The translations under genes were made by a program, and so were the position numbers. The notes beneath the pieces were generated by a model that worked only from the letters and a program-made list of their open reading frames with translations, ran no database searches and was not told where the DNA came from. From Rhizobacter sp. (GTDB lineage Bacteria; Pseudomonadota; Gammaproteobacteria; Burkholderiales; Burkholderiaceae_C), in assembly GCA_025350965.1 (NCBI GenBank), contig JANXWV010000142.1, positions 1 through 62,990 of the forward strand: a stretch of 62,990 nt of DNA, in the 5' to 3' direction. Below, in pieces: positions 8,933 through 17,255 of the stretch; within the stretch, counting starts at the first letter, position 1; every line of letters starts with the position of its first letter.

Positions 8933-9562
8933 ATGAAGATCATCGTCTCTGCCGCCTTGGCACTGTTCGCCGCTGCACCAGTTCTCGCCTCGACCACGCC
9001 GTTTTTGGTGGACTTCGAGAAGAACTGGGATTACAGCAACGGCGACGTGAACGGCTACTACGGCGGTGGCACCGCCGCCGACGCGAGTTTCGGCGCCAAC
9101 CTGGGCGTGTCGTTCGTGAACGTGTCGGGCTTGTCGAACGATGCCGACTTCACCTACTACACCGGCGCGCCATCGCTCCAGGGAACGGCTTACGCACACA
9201 CCTTCGCGGCAACCGATCAGGCGTTCATGAACGTGCAAGCCGGCGTGGAGAACGCACTGCAGTTCTACTACTCCAGCCCCGATGCCGTGATCGGTGCGAT
9301 CAAGGCCTACGACGGTCTGAACGGCACCGGCAACCTGCTCGGCACGTTTGACCTGACGGCCAACACCGCAGGCGCCGCGTACGATAACTGGACGCCCGTG
9401 CAGTTCACCTTCGCCGGCACCGCCAAGTCATTCGACCTGACCGCCAGCGCCAACGTGGTCGGCCTGGACAACATCAGCGCCGTGCCAGAGGCTGACAGCG
9501 TGTTGATGATGCTGGCCGGTGGCGCGCTGCTGGCGGGCGTTGCGTTGCGCCGCCGCGCCTGA
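8933..9562 (+). CDS. PEP-CTERM sorting-domain protein
   Basis: A 209-residue secreted protein. It has a signal peptide (MKIIVSAALALFAAAPVLAS), a ~165-residue beta-rich domain full of Gly, Tyr, Thr and Asn, and a C-terminal sorting signal: AVPEADSVLMMLAGG, hydrophobic helix, RRRA. The VPEA variant replaces the last Pro of the usual PEP motif. The central domain is like those annotated only as PEP-CTERM proteins, so no ligand can be named. It should be exported by Sec, held in the inner membrane and cut by an exosortase; the only one in the window is XrtB at 16.3 kb. AGGAG lies six bases before the ATG. Confidence 0.9.
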   Translation: MKIIVSAALALFAAAPVLASTTPFLVDFEKNWDYSNGDVNGYYGGGTAADASFGANLGVSFVNVSGLSNDADFTYYTGAPSLQGTAYAHTFAATDQAFMNVQAGVENALQFYYSSPDAVIGAIKAYDGLNGTGNLLGTFDLTANTAGAAYDNWTPVQFTFAGTAKSFDLTASANVVGLDNISAVPEADSVLMMLAGGALLAGVALRRRA

Positions 9563-9588
9563 CCCACTGAACAAGCATTCCGAGGGCC

Positions 9589-9613
9589 GAATGGGCTATG
9601 AGCATGCCCATTC
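9589..9613. terminator. Hairpin after PEP-CTERM gene (8-bp stem)
   Basis: GAATGGGC and GCCCATTC form a perfect 8-bp stem around a 9-base loop, 27 bases after the stop codon. No T-tract follows, so it may be an mRNA-stabilising hairpin or a Rho-dependent end rather than an intrinsic terminator. Confidence 0.4.
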
Positions 9614-9785
9614 AGCACATCGCTGCGTCATACAGGCGCCGCAACAATAGCTTGCAAAGTCATCAGCCGAAGCCTTGCTTCTATTTCGGGCTTGGTTCGA
9701 GCGCGGGCGCCGTTTCGGCCGCAGTCAAGCGCGTCGCAACGGTGTCCGAGCGGATCGCGTCCCATCATGTTTCAGGAGTGTGTCG

Positions 9786-10802
9786 ATGAGTTCAGTTCTC
9801 AGGGTCGGTGTTGTTGCAGTGCTTGCGGCAGCGAGTTTTTCCTCCAACGCCCAATGGGCTGGACTCAACAACTACGTGCAGATCGGCAACTACGCATTGC
9901 CCACGCTGAGCCCCAGCCCGCCCACTGCTGCCGCATCGAAGGAGTTTGAAGCCTCGGCGGTGACGTGGAACCCGGACACCAACACCTTGTTCATGCTGGG
10001 CGACGGCGGCGGCTTCATCATGCAAACGACGTTGACCGGCACGCCGATCGACTTCATGAAATTGCCATCTGGCAACAGCCCTCAAGGCAATGAGTTCTAT
10101 GACCCCGAAGGTCTAACCTACATCGGCGGCGGTAAATTCGTGATGACGGAAGAGCGATATCGCACTGCCGTGCAATTCACGTACGCAGCGGGAACATCAT
10201 TGCAGCGCGCGCAAACCTCGACCGTGAAACTCGGCACGACGGTCGGCAACGTGGGCTTGGAAGGTGTCACCTATGACCCGGTGACGGGCGGTTTCATCTT
10301 CATCAACGAGACCGGCGGCCCAACCGGTTCCTCGCAAAATATCTTCCAAACACAAATCGATTTTGCGTCTGGCACCGCAACCAACGGCAGCGCTGCCACG
10401 TTGAACAACACGTCCTTGTTTCCGGTGGGCAACATCGGGTACACCAGCTTGAATGATGTGTACGCGCTGGCCAATCAATACAACTCCAGCAGCAGCGGCT
10501 ACCAGAACTTGCTGGTTCTGAGTCACGGTGGCATCAAAGAGATGACCCGCACGGGTGTGGTGGCCGGAAGCTTGACTTTGCCAGGTACGGGCTATGAGTC
10601 CGAAGGCATCACCATGGACAAGAACGGCCTCATCTATGTTGTGACGGACAACGGAAATGCGGGCACGCAATCCGCCTTGCTGGTTTATTCAGCTGCGCCC
10701 GTGCCGGAGCCGGAAGGCTACGGCTTGGCGTTGGCAGGCCTGGGTACGCTTGGCCTGGTGATTCGGCGCAAGAAGTCGCGCGCTTCCGCTTCGGGAACTT
10801 GA
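9786..10802 (+). CDS. SdiA-regulated-like beta-propeller protein with PEP-CTERM tail
   Basis: A 338-residue secreted protein. After the signal peptide (MSSVLRVGVVAVLAAASFSSNAQ is cut in two by the limit here: the hydrophobic core is VGVVAVLAAA), the body resembles the SdiA-regulated / phytase-like propeller family: EFEASAVTWNPDTNTLFMLG, DPEGLTYIGGGKFVMTEER, LEGVTYDPVTGGF and ESEGITMDKNGLIYVVTD are the recurring blades. The C-terminus is a clear sorting signal, VPEPEGYGLALAGLGTLG followed by RRKK. Such propellers may bind or hydrolyse a ligand; none is evident. AGGAG lies upstream of the ATG. It probably shares a transcript with the next PEP-CTERM gene, 70 bp downstream. Confidence 0.88.
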   Translation: MSSVLRVGVVAVLAAASFSSNAQWAGLNNYVQIGNYALPTLSPSPPTAAASKEFEASAVTWNPDTNTLFMLGDGGGFIMQTTLTGTPIDFMKLPSGNSPQGNEFYDPEGLTYIGGGKFVMTEERYRTAVQFTYAAGTSLQRAQTSTVKLGTTVGNVGLEGVTYDPVTGGFIFINETGGPTGSSQNIFQTQIDFASGTATNGSAATLNNTSLFPVGNIGYTSLNDVYALANQYNSSSSGYQNLLVLSHGGIKEMTRTGVVAGSLTLPGTGYESEGITMDKNGLIYVVTDNGNAGTQSALLVYSAAPVPEPEGYGLALAGLGTLGLVIRRKKSRASASGT

Positions 10803-10872
10803 ATTGCAGTCGGGCTCAAGTCTCTTCATCTTCGGTAGTCACCCTCCAGCCCATGCGGCCCAGAAAGTGGAC

Positions 10873-11574
10873 ATGAAAAAATTGACGCTCACCTTTTCAG
10901 CGCTGGCCGCGATCTCAATGTCGGCGTGGGTCGACACAGCTCATGCGCAGATCATCATTTCCGAGGTCGCGCCGTTTGGCTCTGGAACCGTTGGCTACGC
11001 TGCCGATTGGTTCGAGCTGACCAACACGGGGCCAACTGGCGTCAACATCAGCGGTTGGAAGATGGATGACAACAGCAATGCATTCAGAGCTGCGGTGTCG
11101 CTCTTGGGCGTGAACACCATTGCGGCGGGGCAGTCGGTGGTCTTTCTGGAAGCTGCGCCTGCGGCTGCGGCGGCCACGAACGCGGCCTTCACCACGTTTT
11201 GGTTCGGTGCCAGCGCGCCGGCCGGATTGTTGATCGGCAACTACAGCGGCTCCGGCGTGGGCCTCAGCACCGCGGCCGATGCGGTGAACATTTTCGATGC
11301 CAGCGGAACGCTCGTGACTCGCGTGAACTTCGGCGCCAACTCCGGACCTTTCACGTTCGACAATTCGGCAGGGATCAACAGCGTCGTTGGGAACCCCGCC
11401 ACCGACATCAACACTTTCAGTGCGGTGGGAACCCATGGTGCGTTCATGGCGGCCAATTCGATTGGCAGCGTCGGTTCGCCGGGAGTTTTGTCCGTCCCCG
11501 AAGCGGAGGGCAACGCGATGGCCCTGGCAGGCTTGAGCGCATTGGGCGTGGTGGCATTTCGGCGCCGGGTTTAA
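10873..11574 (+). CDS. Lamin-tail-domain protein with PEP-CTERM tail
   Basis: A 233-residue exported protein. The signal peptide ends near AHA at about residue 25. The next ~100 residues match the lamin-tail (LTD) beta-sandwich: IIISEVAPFG, DWFELTNTGP, VNISGWKMDD and AGQSVVFLEA are typical strands. The C-terminus is a PEP-CTERM signal in the VPEAEGNAMALAGL form with RRRV at the end. LTD domains in bacteria occur on surface and extracellular proteins, often as binding modules. The frame is open further upstream, but only the Met at 10873 precedes a proper signal peptide. Processing by XrtB is inferred from proximity. Confidence 0.88.
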   Translation: MKKLTLTFSALAAISMSAWVDTAHAQIIISEVAPFGSGTVGYAADWFELTNTGPTGVNISGWKMDDNSNAFRAAVSLLGVNTIAAGQSVVFLEAAPAAAAATNAAFTTFWFGASAPAGLLIGNYSGSGVGLSTAADAVNIFDASGTLVTRVNFGANSGPFTFDNSAGINSVVGNPATDINTFSAVGTHGAFMAANSIGSVGSPGVLSVPEAEGNAMALAGLSALGVVAFRRRV

Positions 11575-11600
11575 CGAGCCGATGGTGGCTTAAAGAGAAA

Positions 11601-11634
11601 ATGCGCCGGGCCAGGGCTTCTGGCGCCGGCGCAT
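11601..11634. terminator. Hairpin between convergent genes
   Basis: ATGCGCCGG pairs perfectly with CCGGCGCAT across a 16-base loop, between the PEP-CTERM gene and the convergent gene that ends at 11664. A short A-rich run precedes it, giving a weak U-tract for the minus-strand transcript. It probably serves both directions. Confidence 0.5.
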
Positions 11635-11663
11635 CGCACCTTTAAATGGGGGGCGAACAGCGT

Positions 11664-12545
11664 TCAGCAGCGTTCTAAGTGGCTGTCAGGACGCAGCCAC
11701 ACCGGAGGTTGCTGGCCATCGAGCCGGCCCAGGACTAGCGCGCGCAGCAACCGCGTGTTGGCACCGTCCTCGATGCCTTGCCCGAGCACCACCGCTGGCT
11801 CGACGCCACGCGCGCTGCGGCTGCGCAATGCGTCCATCTCTTGGGCCAGAGCAGCAACGGTCGGGGCGCCAAGCACGCGCTGCTCGATGGAGGTCATGGC
11901 ACCGTTCGCACACGCGATCCATGCGATCTGTTCTGCTTCGACGACACACACTGCCGCGTTCGGCGCGTCGCGCAAGGAGCTCACGCACTTCAGCGCGGTC
12001 TGGTACGCGTGGTACCACCAAGGGATGATCGACTGGACCCGCACATCGTGCCGCTGAGCTTGCCGCCACACGGCCGGTAGGTCGAGCCCTGCGAGCGCGC
12101 AGGCACCGCGCCCCGAACGCGTGCGCCATGTGGCCGTGGGCCACTGCCGAGCGCTGTCGCCGTGCCGGTTCAACAACTGTTGGCGCACATGCTTGTCGAA
12201 TGCAGCATCGTCGATCAGCGCCGTGGTGGCGTCGCAGTCCAGGTTGTGCAGAAGTTGTGCGGAAGTCCAGATCGCGAGGTTCGTTCCCGGGTGGTGAGCA
12301 AACCATTCCTCCATGCTGTCAATGCGCGCTGCGGGTGTGAGTGCGTCGCCCGCTGCCCACGACCAGACGCCCTTCGCGTCGATGAATACCGACTGCTGCG
12401 ACCTGCGCAAGCCGACCGAGCGCGGCAACTCGCGCAGCCAGTGGCGCACTGCGTGCAGCGGGCGCGTCTTGCGCGCGCTGGCATGTTCAAAGCCGAAGTG
12501 GCCTGCCAGTGGTGTGCCGGCCAGGTTGGCCATCGAAGTCGTCAA
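11664..12545 (-). CDS. Uncharacterised protein beside the Eps promoter region
   Basis: I do not recognise this 293-residue protein. It has no signal peptide and no clear membrane segment, and reads as a soluble mixed alpha/beta protein with many Trp and Arg residues. Visible blocks are SVFIDAKGVWSW, HPGTNLAIWTSAQLLHNL, CALAGLDLPAVW and VQSIIPWWYHAY. The pattern of strands and helices is faintly like actin-fold assembly proteins such as GspL or PilM, but I cannot support that. The likely start is TTG at 12545, because AAGGAG sits at ideal spacing; the first ATG, at 12533, is too far from it. It is transcribed divergently from epsD. Confidence 0.7.
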   Translation of the reverse strand: MTTSMANLAGTPLAGHFGFEHASARKTRPLHAVRHWLRELPRSVGLRRSQQSVFIDAKGVWSWAAGDALTPAARIDSMEEWFAHHPGTNLAIWTSAQLLHNLDCDATTALIDDAAFDKHVRQQLLNRHGDSARQWPTATWRTRSGRGACALAGLDLPAVWRQAQRHDVRVQSIIPWWYHAYQTALKCVSSLRDAPNAAVCVVEAEQIAWIACANGAMTSIEQRVLGAPTVAALAQEMDALRSRSARGVEPAVVLGQGIEDGANTRLLRALVLGRLDGQQPPVWLRPDSHLERC

Positions 12546-12566
12546 GCTCGCTCTCCTTGGGGCCTG

Positions 12567-12581
12567 CGTGAACTGTTCACG
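12567..12581. promoter_or_regulatory. 15-bp palindrome CGTGAACTGTTCACG (operator candidate)
   Basis: Seven-base arms CGTGAAC and GTTCACG flank a single T. It lies 22 bp upstream of the TTG start of the divergent gene, where a dimeric regulator could control that gene and perhaps the Eps locus. I noticed no second perfect copy in the window. Confidence 0.5.
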
Positions 12582-12715
12582 AAGAGAGAGGTTATCGAGC
12601 CGTCATGACGAAGCCCTCGCGCGAGTCGCTGTGTTCATCTAGTCCGAAGGGACCAATCGTGGTTTTCCCGCCGCCCGAACGGCGGCCTCAGCCGAGTGCA
12701 ACTCGCGATAAGGCT

Positions 12716-12759
12716 TGTCATACACAAGGGCGCGCGCTGACGTTGAGCTGTCATACAAG
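12716..12759 (+). repeat. Direct repeats TGTCATACA(CA)AG upstream of epsD
   Basis: TGTCATACACAAG (12716-12728) and TGTCATACAAG (12749-12759) start 33 bp apart, about three helical turns, so a protein could bind both on one DNA face. The second copy overlaps the spacer of the predicted epsD promoter, which would fit an activator or repressor site. Confidence 0.45.
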
Positions 12760-12770
12760 CTGCCTAGACT
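12743..12770 (+). promoter_or_regulatory. Predicted sigma-70 promoter for the Eps locus
   Basis: TTGAGC as -35 (12743-12748) and TAGACT as -10 (12765-12770) are separated by 16 bp and lie about 110 bp upstream of the epsD start. The match is fair. It would drive epsD, the fused epsF-epsG gene and the genes beyond. Confidence 0.45.
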
Positions 12771-12879
12771 TCTCGCTGCTTGAGGGGCTGGCACCGTGCA
12801 CTTGCATTTGCTTGGTGCGCGCCGCCCTGGCTTCATTCGCGCCGGAGATCGCTCTGCGTGCAACCAATCAGTCCCGACC

Positions 12880-13911
12880 ATGACCACCCAGAACCCATTG
12901 CCGAAGCGTCGCTCACCCATGGGCCTCAACTGGGTCAGTCTTGCCGCAGCGCCGATGTTCATGCTGGCTGCATGCGGCGGCTCTGACTCGTCCACGCCGA
13001 CACAAGCGGTCGCCAAAGTCAGCAAGCAAGAGATCACCGAGCTGCAGCTGAACCAGGTGCTGGAACGCCAGACCGGCATCAAGCCCGACCAGGTCGATGC
13101 CGCGCAGCGCAAGGCACTTGCCAACCTCGTGGACCAGCAACTGCTCGTTCAAAAGGCGCAGGAGCTCAAGCTTGATCGCGAGCAGCGTGTGGTGCAGGCG
13201 ATCGAGAGCGCCAAGCGCGACCTGATCGCCCGCGCCTACCTCGACCGCGTGGCAGAAGGCGCCACCAAACCCACGCCCGAGGCGGTGCGACAGTACTACC
13301 AAGACAAGCCGGCGCTCTTCAAGGAGCGCCGCATCTTCTCGTTCCAGGAGCTGAATGTGAACGCCACGGCCGAGCAGCGGGCCGACATCGAGCAGCAGCT
13401 CAAGTTGCTCAAGTCGCCTGCTGAACTCGAGACCTACATCAAGGCCAAGCAGATTCCCGTTCGGGCAGAACAGTCGACCGTAGCGGCCGAGAACGTTCCG
13501 CTTCCGCTTCTCGAAAAGCTGGCGTCGATGAAACGCGGGCAAGGGCTGGTGCTGCCCACACCGACCGGCCTGCGCATCGTGTTGATTGCCAATTTGCAAG
13601 AGGCACCGGTGGCGGAAGAGCAAGCCCGGCCCGCGATCGAGGCGTTCCTGCTCAACGAGCAGAAGCGCAAGACGGTCGAGAAGGAAATCACCTCGCTGCG
13701 CGCGGCGACGAAGGTCGAGTACTTCGGCAAGTTTGCCGACATGCCGGCCAGCGCTGCGGCGCGTGTTGCGGCTGCCGCATCGGCTGCGGCACCCACACCG
13801 GCATCGGCATCGGCGTCGGCATCGGCATCGGCATCGGCATCGGCATCGGCAAGCGCGGGAGCCGGCCTCGACGCAGCGAGCGTGAACAACGCGATCTCCG
13901 GTCTGAAGTGA
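12880..13911 (+). CDS. epsD: EpsD-family peptidyl-prolyl isomerase lipoprotein
   Basis: A 343-residue protein with a lipoprotein-like signal (hydrophobic run ending MLAACGG; the Cys would be lipidated). A SurA-like helical region follows, with LNQVLERQTG, LVDQQLLVQKAQEL and VRQYYQDKPALFKERRIF, then a parvulin-type half (LEKLASMKRGQGLVLPTPTGLRI). This matches the EpsD family found at the head of exopolysaccharide loci carrying B-type exosortases; it probably helps fold an outer-membrane export component. The last ~60 residues are low-complexity Ala/Ser, with eight Ala-Ser pairs encoded by a hexanucleotide repeat. The gene sits 73 bp before the fused epsF-epsG. Start chosen at the ATG before the signal sequence. 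Confidence 0.88.
   Translation: MTTQNPLPKRRSPMGLNWVSLAAAPMFMLAACGGSDSSTPTQAVAKVSKQEITELQLNQVLERQTGIKPDQVDAAQRKALANLVDQQLLVQKAQELKLDREQRVVQAIESAKRDLIARAYLDRVAEGATKPTPEAVRQYYQDKPALFKERRIFSFQELNVNATAEQRADIEQQLKLLKSPAELETYIKAKQIPVRAEQSTVAAENVPLPLLEKLASMKRGQGLVLPTPTGLRIVLIANLQEAPVAEEQARPAIEAFLLNEQKRKTVEKEITSLRAATKVEYFGKFADMPASAAARVAAAASAAAPTPASASASASASASASASASAGAGLDAASVNNAISGLK
13801..13848 (+). repeat. In-frame hexanucleotide microsatellite (GCATCG)8
   Basis: Eight tandem six-base units (seven GCATCG and one GCGTCG, the third) encode Ala-Ser pairs at residues 308-323 of EpsD. Gain or loss of a unit keeps the reading frame, so slippage would change tail length, not switch the gene off. Confidence 0.9.
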
Positions 13912-13984
13912 CGCCGTTGGCGACGCACCTGGCCGCCTTGTTTTCCTGCTCGACTCCGACCGAACCCGCTGCGGTTTCCATGCC

Positions 13985-16345
13985 ATGACCTTGCCCCAGT
14001 TCTTCTCGATTCTTCGCGCGCGCTGGAAGGTGATGGCGGTGATCCTCGGCCTGGCCGTTCTAGGCACCGCGCTCGTCAACTACCTGCTGCCGCGCAGCTA
14101 CACCTCGACTTCGGCGGTGCTGGTCGATGTCAAGACCCCCGACCCGATTGCCGGCATCGTGTTTCCGGGCATGGCGTCACCGAGCTACATGGCCACGCAG
14201 GTCGATGTGATCCAGAGCGACCGGGTTTCGCAGCACGTGGTTCGTGCATTGCGGCTGGACGAATCGGAGCCCATGCGCGAGAAGTGGCGCGAGGGCACCA
14301 AGGGCGTGGGGAACTTCCAGATCTGGCTTGCCGACGTGCTGCGCAAGAGCCTGGACGTGAAGCCCTCGCGCGAATCCAACGTGATCACCGTGGCCTATAA
14401 GTCGGCCGACCCGAAGTTCGCGACCGCGTTGGCCAATGCCTATGCGCAGGCCTACATCGACGTGAGCCTGGAGCTGCGGGTCGAACCTGCCAAACAGTAC
14501 GGCCGGTTCTTCGACGAGCGCGCCAAGCAGCTGCGCGCCAAGGTCGAGACGGCACGCGCCAAGGTTTCGGCGTTTCAGAAAGACAAGGGCCTCGTCGGCG
14601 CCGATGAGCGCTTCGACGTTGAAAGCGCGCGCCTGAATGAGTTGTCGACGCAGTACGTGTCCTTGCAGGCCGTCAGCGCCGAAAGCTCGGGCCGGCAAGC
14701 CCAGGTCCGCAACTCGTCGGAGCAGCTGCAGGACGTCATCAACAACCCGGTGATCGGCACTCTGAAGTCCGACCTGGCGCGCCAGGAGTCGCGCCTGAAG
14801 GAGCTGCGCGAGCGCCTCGGCGACAACCACCCGAACGTGCGGGAGGCGCAGGCGGCGCTCGACCAGACCACGCTGCGCCTCGCGGCCGAGACCTCGCGCG
14901 TCAGCGGTGGTGTCGGCGTGACGAACGCCATCAACCAGTCGCGGCTCGACAAGGTGCGCGCCTCGCTCGACGCACAGCGCCTGAAGGTGCTCAAGCTCAA
15001 GGATTCGCGTGACGGCCTGTCGGTGCTGGTGAGCGACCTCGACTCGGCGCAGCGCGCCTACGACGCGGTGATTGCGCGCTCGAACCAGACCGAGCTGGAG
15101 AGCCGCACAACGCAGACCAATGTGTACGTGCTCAACCCTGCCTCCGAGCCCTTGCTGCCCGCTTCGCCCCGCGTCACGCTGAACATGCTGCTGGCGCTGT
15201 TCATCGGCACGCTGCTGGCGGTCGGCGCCGCCATGCTGATGGAGCTGTTCGACCGCCGCGTGCGCTCCGCCGGCGAGGTGGTGCAACTGCTCGACATCCC
15301 GCTGCTGGGCATCTTGTCGCGCCGGCCGCGCGGCAAGCTGTTCGGCAAGAAGGAAGCGCCTGCGCTCGCCATGTCGCCAGCCGCAGCCGCCCCCAGCGAG
15401 CCGGCGCTGCCGAGCGCCGCATTGGCACTCACCGACATGGCCGTTCCGCAGGACCCACAAGCAGCGCCCGCCTTGAGTGCGACCCCGGCCGCCGCAGGCA
15501 GCGACCACAGCGTTCATGACCGCGTGCTCGGTGACATTTTCCGCGACACGCACAAGCTCACTGCTGCGCAAATCGAGCAGATCCTCGCCTATCAGACCGA
15601 ACACAAGATGCTGTTCGGCGAAGCGGCTGTGGCCTTGGCACTGGTCGAGGGCAACGACGTGATGTGGGCGCTCAGCCAGCAATTCCACTATCCGTATGCC
15701 GGCAACGGGCGCAAGCACTTCAACGCCGAGCTGGTGGTCGCCACGAAGCCGTTCTCCGATATTTCCGAGACCTTCCGTGGCATCCGCAGCCAGTTGATTC
15801 GCCGCGTGGCCAACGTGCCGCAGCGCCGCGCCATTGCGGTGGTGAGCGCCGACGAAGACGACGGCAAGTCCTTCGTCGCCGCCAACCTGGCCATCGCCTT
15901 CAGCCAGCTCGGCAGGCGCACCCTGCTGATCGACGCGAACATGCGCAAGCCGCGCATGCACCGGGTGTTCGGCATCGAGGGCGGGGCTGGCCTGAGCAAC
16001 ATCTTGTCGGGGCGCATGGCGCAGCGTGTGCTGTCGCCCGTCACCGACCTGCCCAGCCTGTTCGTGCTGCCGGGTGGCACCGTGCCGCCGAACCCGCTGG
16101 AACTGCTCGAATCACCGGCCTTCGGCCTGCTCATCGGCGAGTTGCTGGGCAAGTTCGACCACGTGGTCGTCGACACGCCGTCGGCCATGGTCGGAGCCGA
16201 CGCCGGCGTGGTGTGCGGGCGCAGCGGCAGCTTCCTGGCCGTGGCGCGCCAGGGCCGCACGCGCATGGACTCGATGCAGGAACTGGTGCGGTCGCTGCGC
16301 GACGCCACGACCGAGCCGCTCGGTTTCATCGTCAATGAGCACTGA
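13985..16345 (+). CDS. Fused chain-length determinant and tyrosine autokinase (EpsF-EpsG)
   Basis: This 786-residue protein joins two functions usually on separate EpsF and EpsG proteins. Residues 1-425 are a Wzz-type polysaccharide co-polymerase: membrane helices at ~15-35 and ~399-422, a Pro-rich ASPRVTLN at 393-400, and a long periplasmic coiled coil. A Pro/Ala linker (455-505) follows. Residues ~508-572 match the small N-terminal domain of EpsG. The ATPase has an atypical Walker A (SADEDDGKSF, 621-630), Walker A' LLIDANMRKPR (647-657) and Walker B VVVDTP (727-732). No C-terminal tyrosine cluster is visible. It likely controls chain length and export. The exosortase gene starts inside its last codons. 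Confidence 0.9.
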   Translation: MTLPQFFSILRARWKVMAVILGLAVLGTALVNYLLPRSYTSTSAVLVDVKTPDPIAGIVFPGMASPSYMATQVDVIQSDRVSQHVVRALRLDESEPMREKWREGTKGVGNFQIWLADVLRKSLDVKPSRESNVITVAYKSADPKFATALANAYAQAYIDVSLELRVEPAKQYGRFFDERAKQLRAKVETARAKVSAFQKDKGLVGADERFDVESARLNELSTQYVSLQAVSAESSGRQAQVRNSSEQLQDVINNPVIGTLKSDLARQESRLKELRERLGDNHPNVREAQAALDQTTLRLAAETSRVSGGVGVTNAINQSRLDKVRASLDAQRLKVLKLKDSRDGLSVLVSDLDSAQRAYDAVIARSNQTELESRTTQTNVYVLNPASEPLLPASPRVTLNMLLALFIGTLLAVGAAMLMELFDRRVRSAGEVVQLLDIPLLGILSRRPRGKLFGKKEAPALAMSPAAAAPSEPALPSAALALTDMAVPQDPQAAPALSATPAAAGSDHSVHDRVLGDIFRDTHKLTAAQIEQILAYQTEHKMLFGEAAVALALVEGNDVMWALSQQFHYPYAGNGRKHFNAELVVATKPFSDISETFRGIRSQLIRRVANVPQRRAIAVVSADEDDGKSFVAANLAIAFSQLGRRTLLIDANMRKPRMHRVFGIEGGAGLSNILSGRMAQRVLSPVTDLPSLFVLPGGTVPPNPLELLESPAFGLLIGELLGKFDHVVVDTPSAMVGADAGVVCGRSGSFLAVARQGRTRMDSMQELVRSLRDATTEPLGFIVNEH

Positions 16346-17255
16346 GAGCCTGCACCCCGGCCACCCGCGCATGCCACGCCTGCGCGGTGCCGGCCTGCGT
16401 GCGCTGTTGCCGGCGGGCAGCGATGCCGTCACGCTCGTCACCGTGCTGGCAGCGCTCGCACTGCTTTACCTGCCGACCTACTGGGACCTGGCGCATACGA
16501 TCTGGCAAAGCAGCGACCAGAGCCAGGGCCCGTTGATGCTGGGTGCTGCGTTGTGGTTGATGTTCCAACGCCGCAACGAGCTCGCCGCGTTGCCGAGCGC
16601 GCCGAGCCTGCGCAGCGGCGGTGCGCTGCTGGGCTTCGGGCTGGTGCTCTACGCTGTCGGCCGCTCGCAGTCGATCTGGCTCTTCGAGGTCGGCTCGCAG
16701 ATGGCCGTGTTCGCGGCCTTGCTATTGCTGTTCAAGGGCGGGGCCGCGGTTCGGCTGGCGTGGTTCCCGCTGTTCTTCCTGGTCTTCATGGTGCCACTGC
16801 CCGGGCCGCTGGTGTCTGCACTCACAGCGCCACTGAAGGCGGGGGTGTCATGGGTGGCGTCGGAGATCCTGTTCGCGCTGGGTTACCCGGTCAGCCGCTC
16901 GGGCGTGATCCTCACCGTCGGGCCGTACCTGATTCTGGTGGCCGATGCCTGCGCTGGCCTGACCTCGATGTTCTCTCTCGAAGCGCTGGGCTTGCTGTAC
17001 CTGAACATCGTGCGCCACGAGTCGGCCCTGCGCAACGCGCTGCTTTCGGCACTGATGATCCCGATCTCGCTGCTGGCGAACGTGGTGCGCGTGCTCGTAC
17101 TCGTGCTCGTCACCGTTCACCTCGGCGATGCGGCCGGGCGCGGCTTCCTGCATGGCTTTGCGGGCATCGTGCTGTTCCTCGTGGCATTGCTGCTCACCTT
17201 CCTGGCCGACCACGTGCTGGGCTTCTTCATGAACCCGAAGAAGGTGCCGCCATGA
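16335..17255 (+). CDS. xrtB: Exosortase B
   Basis: A 306-residue integral membrane protein with about eight hydrophobic segments. It carries the exosortase catalytic triad: Cys206 in VADACAGLTSMFSLE, Arg252 in LLANVVRVL and His273 in GFLHGFAG. These proteases cut proteins carrying a PEP-CTERM tail and pass them to the surface. Six apparently intact or window-truncated PEP-CTERM genes in the window are its likely substrates. The ATG at 16335 overlaps the upstream stop by 11 bases, and the EpsI gene overlaps its own stop by four (ATGA), so expression is coupled to polysaccharide assembly genes. B-type assignment rests on sequence and on the EpsD/EpsFG/EpsI neighbourhood. Confidence 0.93.
   Translation: MSTESLHPGHPRMPRLRGAGLRALLPAGSDAVTLVTVLAALALLYLPTYWDLAHTIWQSSDQSQGPLMLGAALWLMFQRRNELAALPSAPSLRSGGALLGFGLVLYAVGRSQSIWLFEVGSQMAVFAALLLLFKGGAAVRLAWFPLFFLVFMVPLPGPLVSALTAPLKAGVSWVASEILFALGYPVSRSGVILTVGPYLILVADACAGLTSMFSLEALGLLYLNIVRHESALRNALLSALMIPISLLANVVRVLVLVLVTVHLGDAAGRGFLHGFAGIVLFLVALLLTFLADHVLGFFMNPKKVPP

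Larger units (their letters stand above)
12546..12879. other. Divergent regulatory region upstream of epsD
   Basis: This 334-bp non-coding gap contains a perfect palindrome, a pair of TGTCATACA direct repeats and a plausible sigma-70 promoter for epsD. These are listed separately. No RNA gene is evident. Confidence 0.6.

Noticed and set aside
12789..12805. Sigma-54-like TGGCAC ... TTGCA before epsD
   Set aside because: The two halves are 12 bases apart instead of 10, so a functional -24/-12 promoter is unlikely.
16026..16334. Upstream extension of the exosortase reading frame into the EpsG coding region
   Set aside because: The frame stays open for about 100 codons before the ATG at 16335, but this stretch is out of frame with the strongly conserved ATPase domain and rich in unlikely residues, so it is a by-product of high GC.
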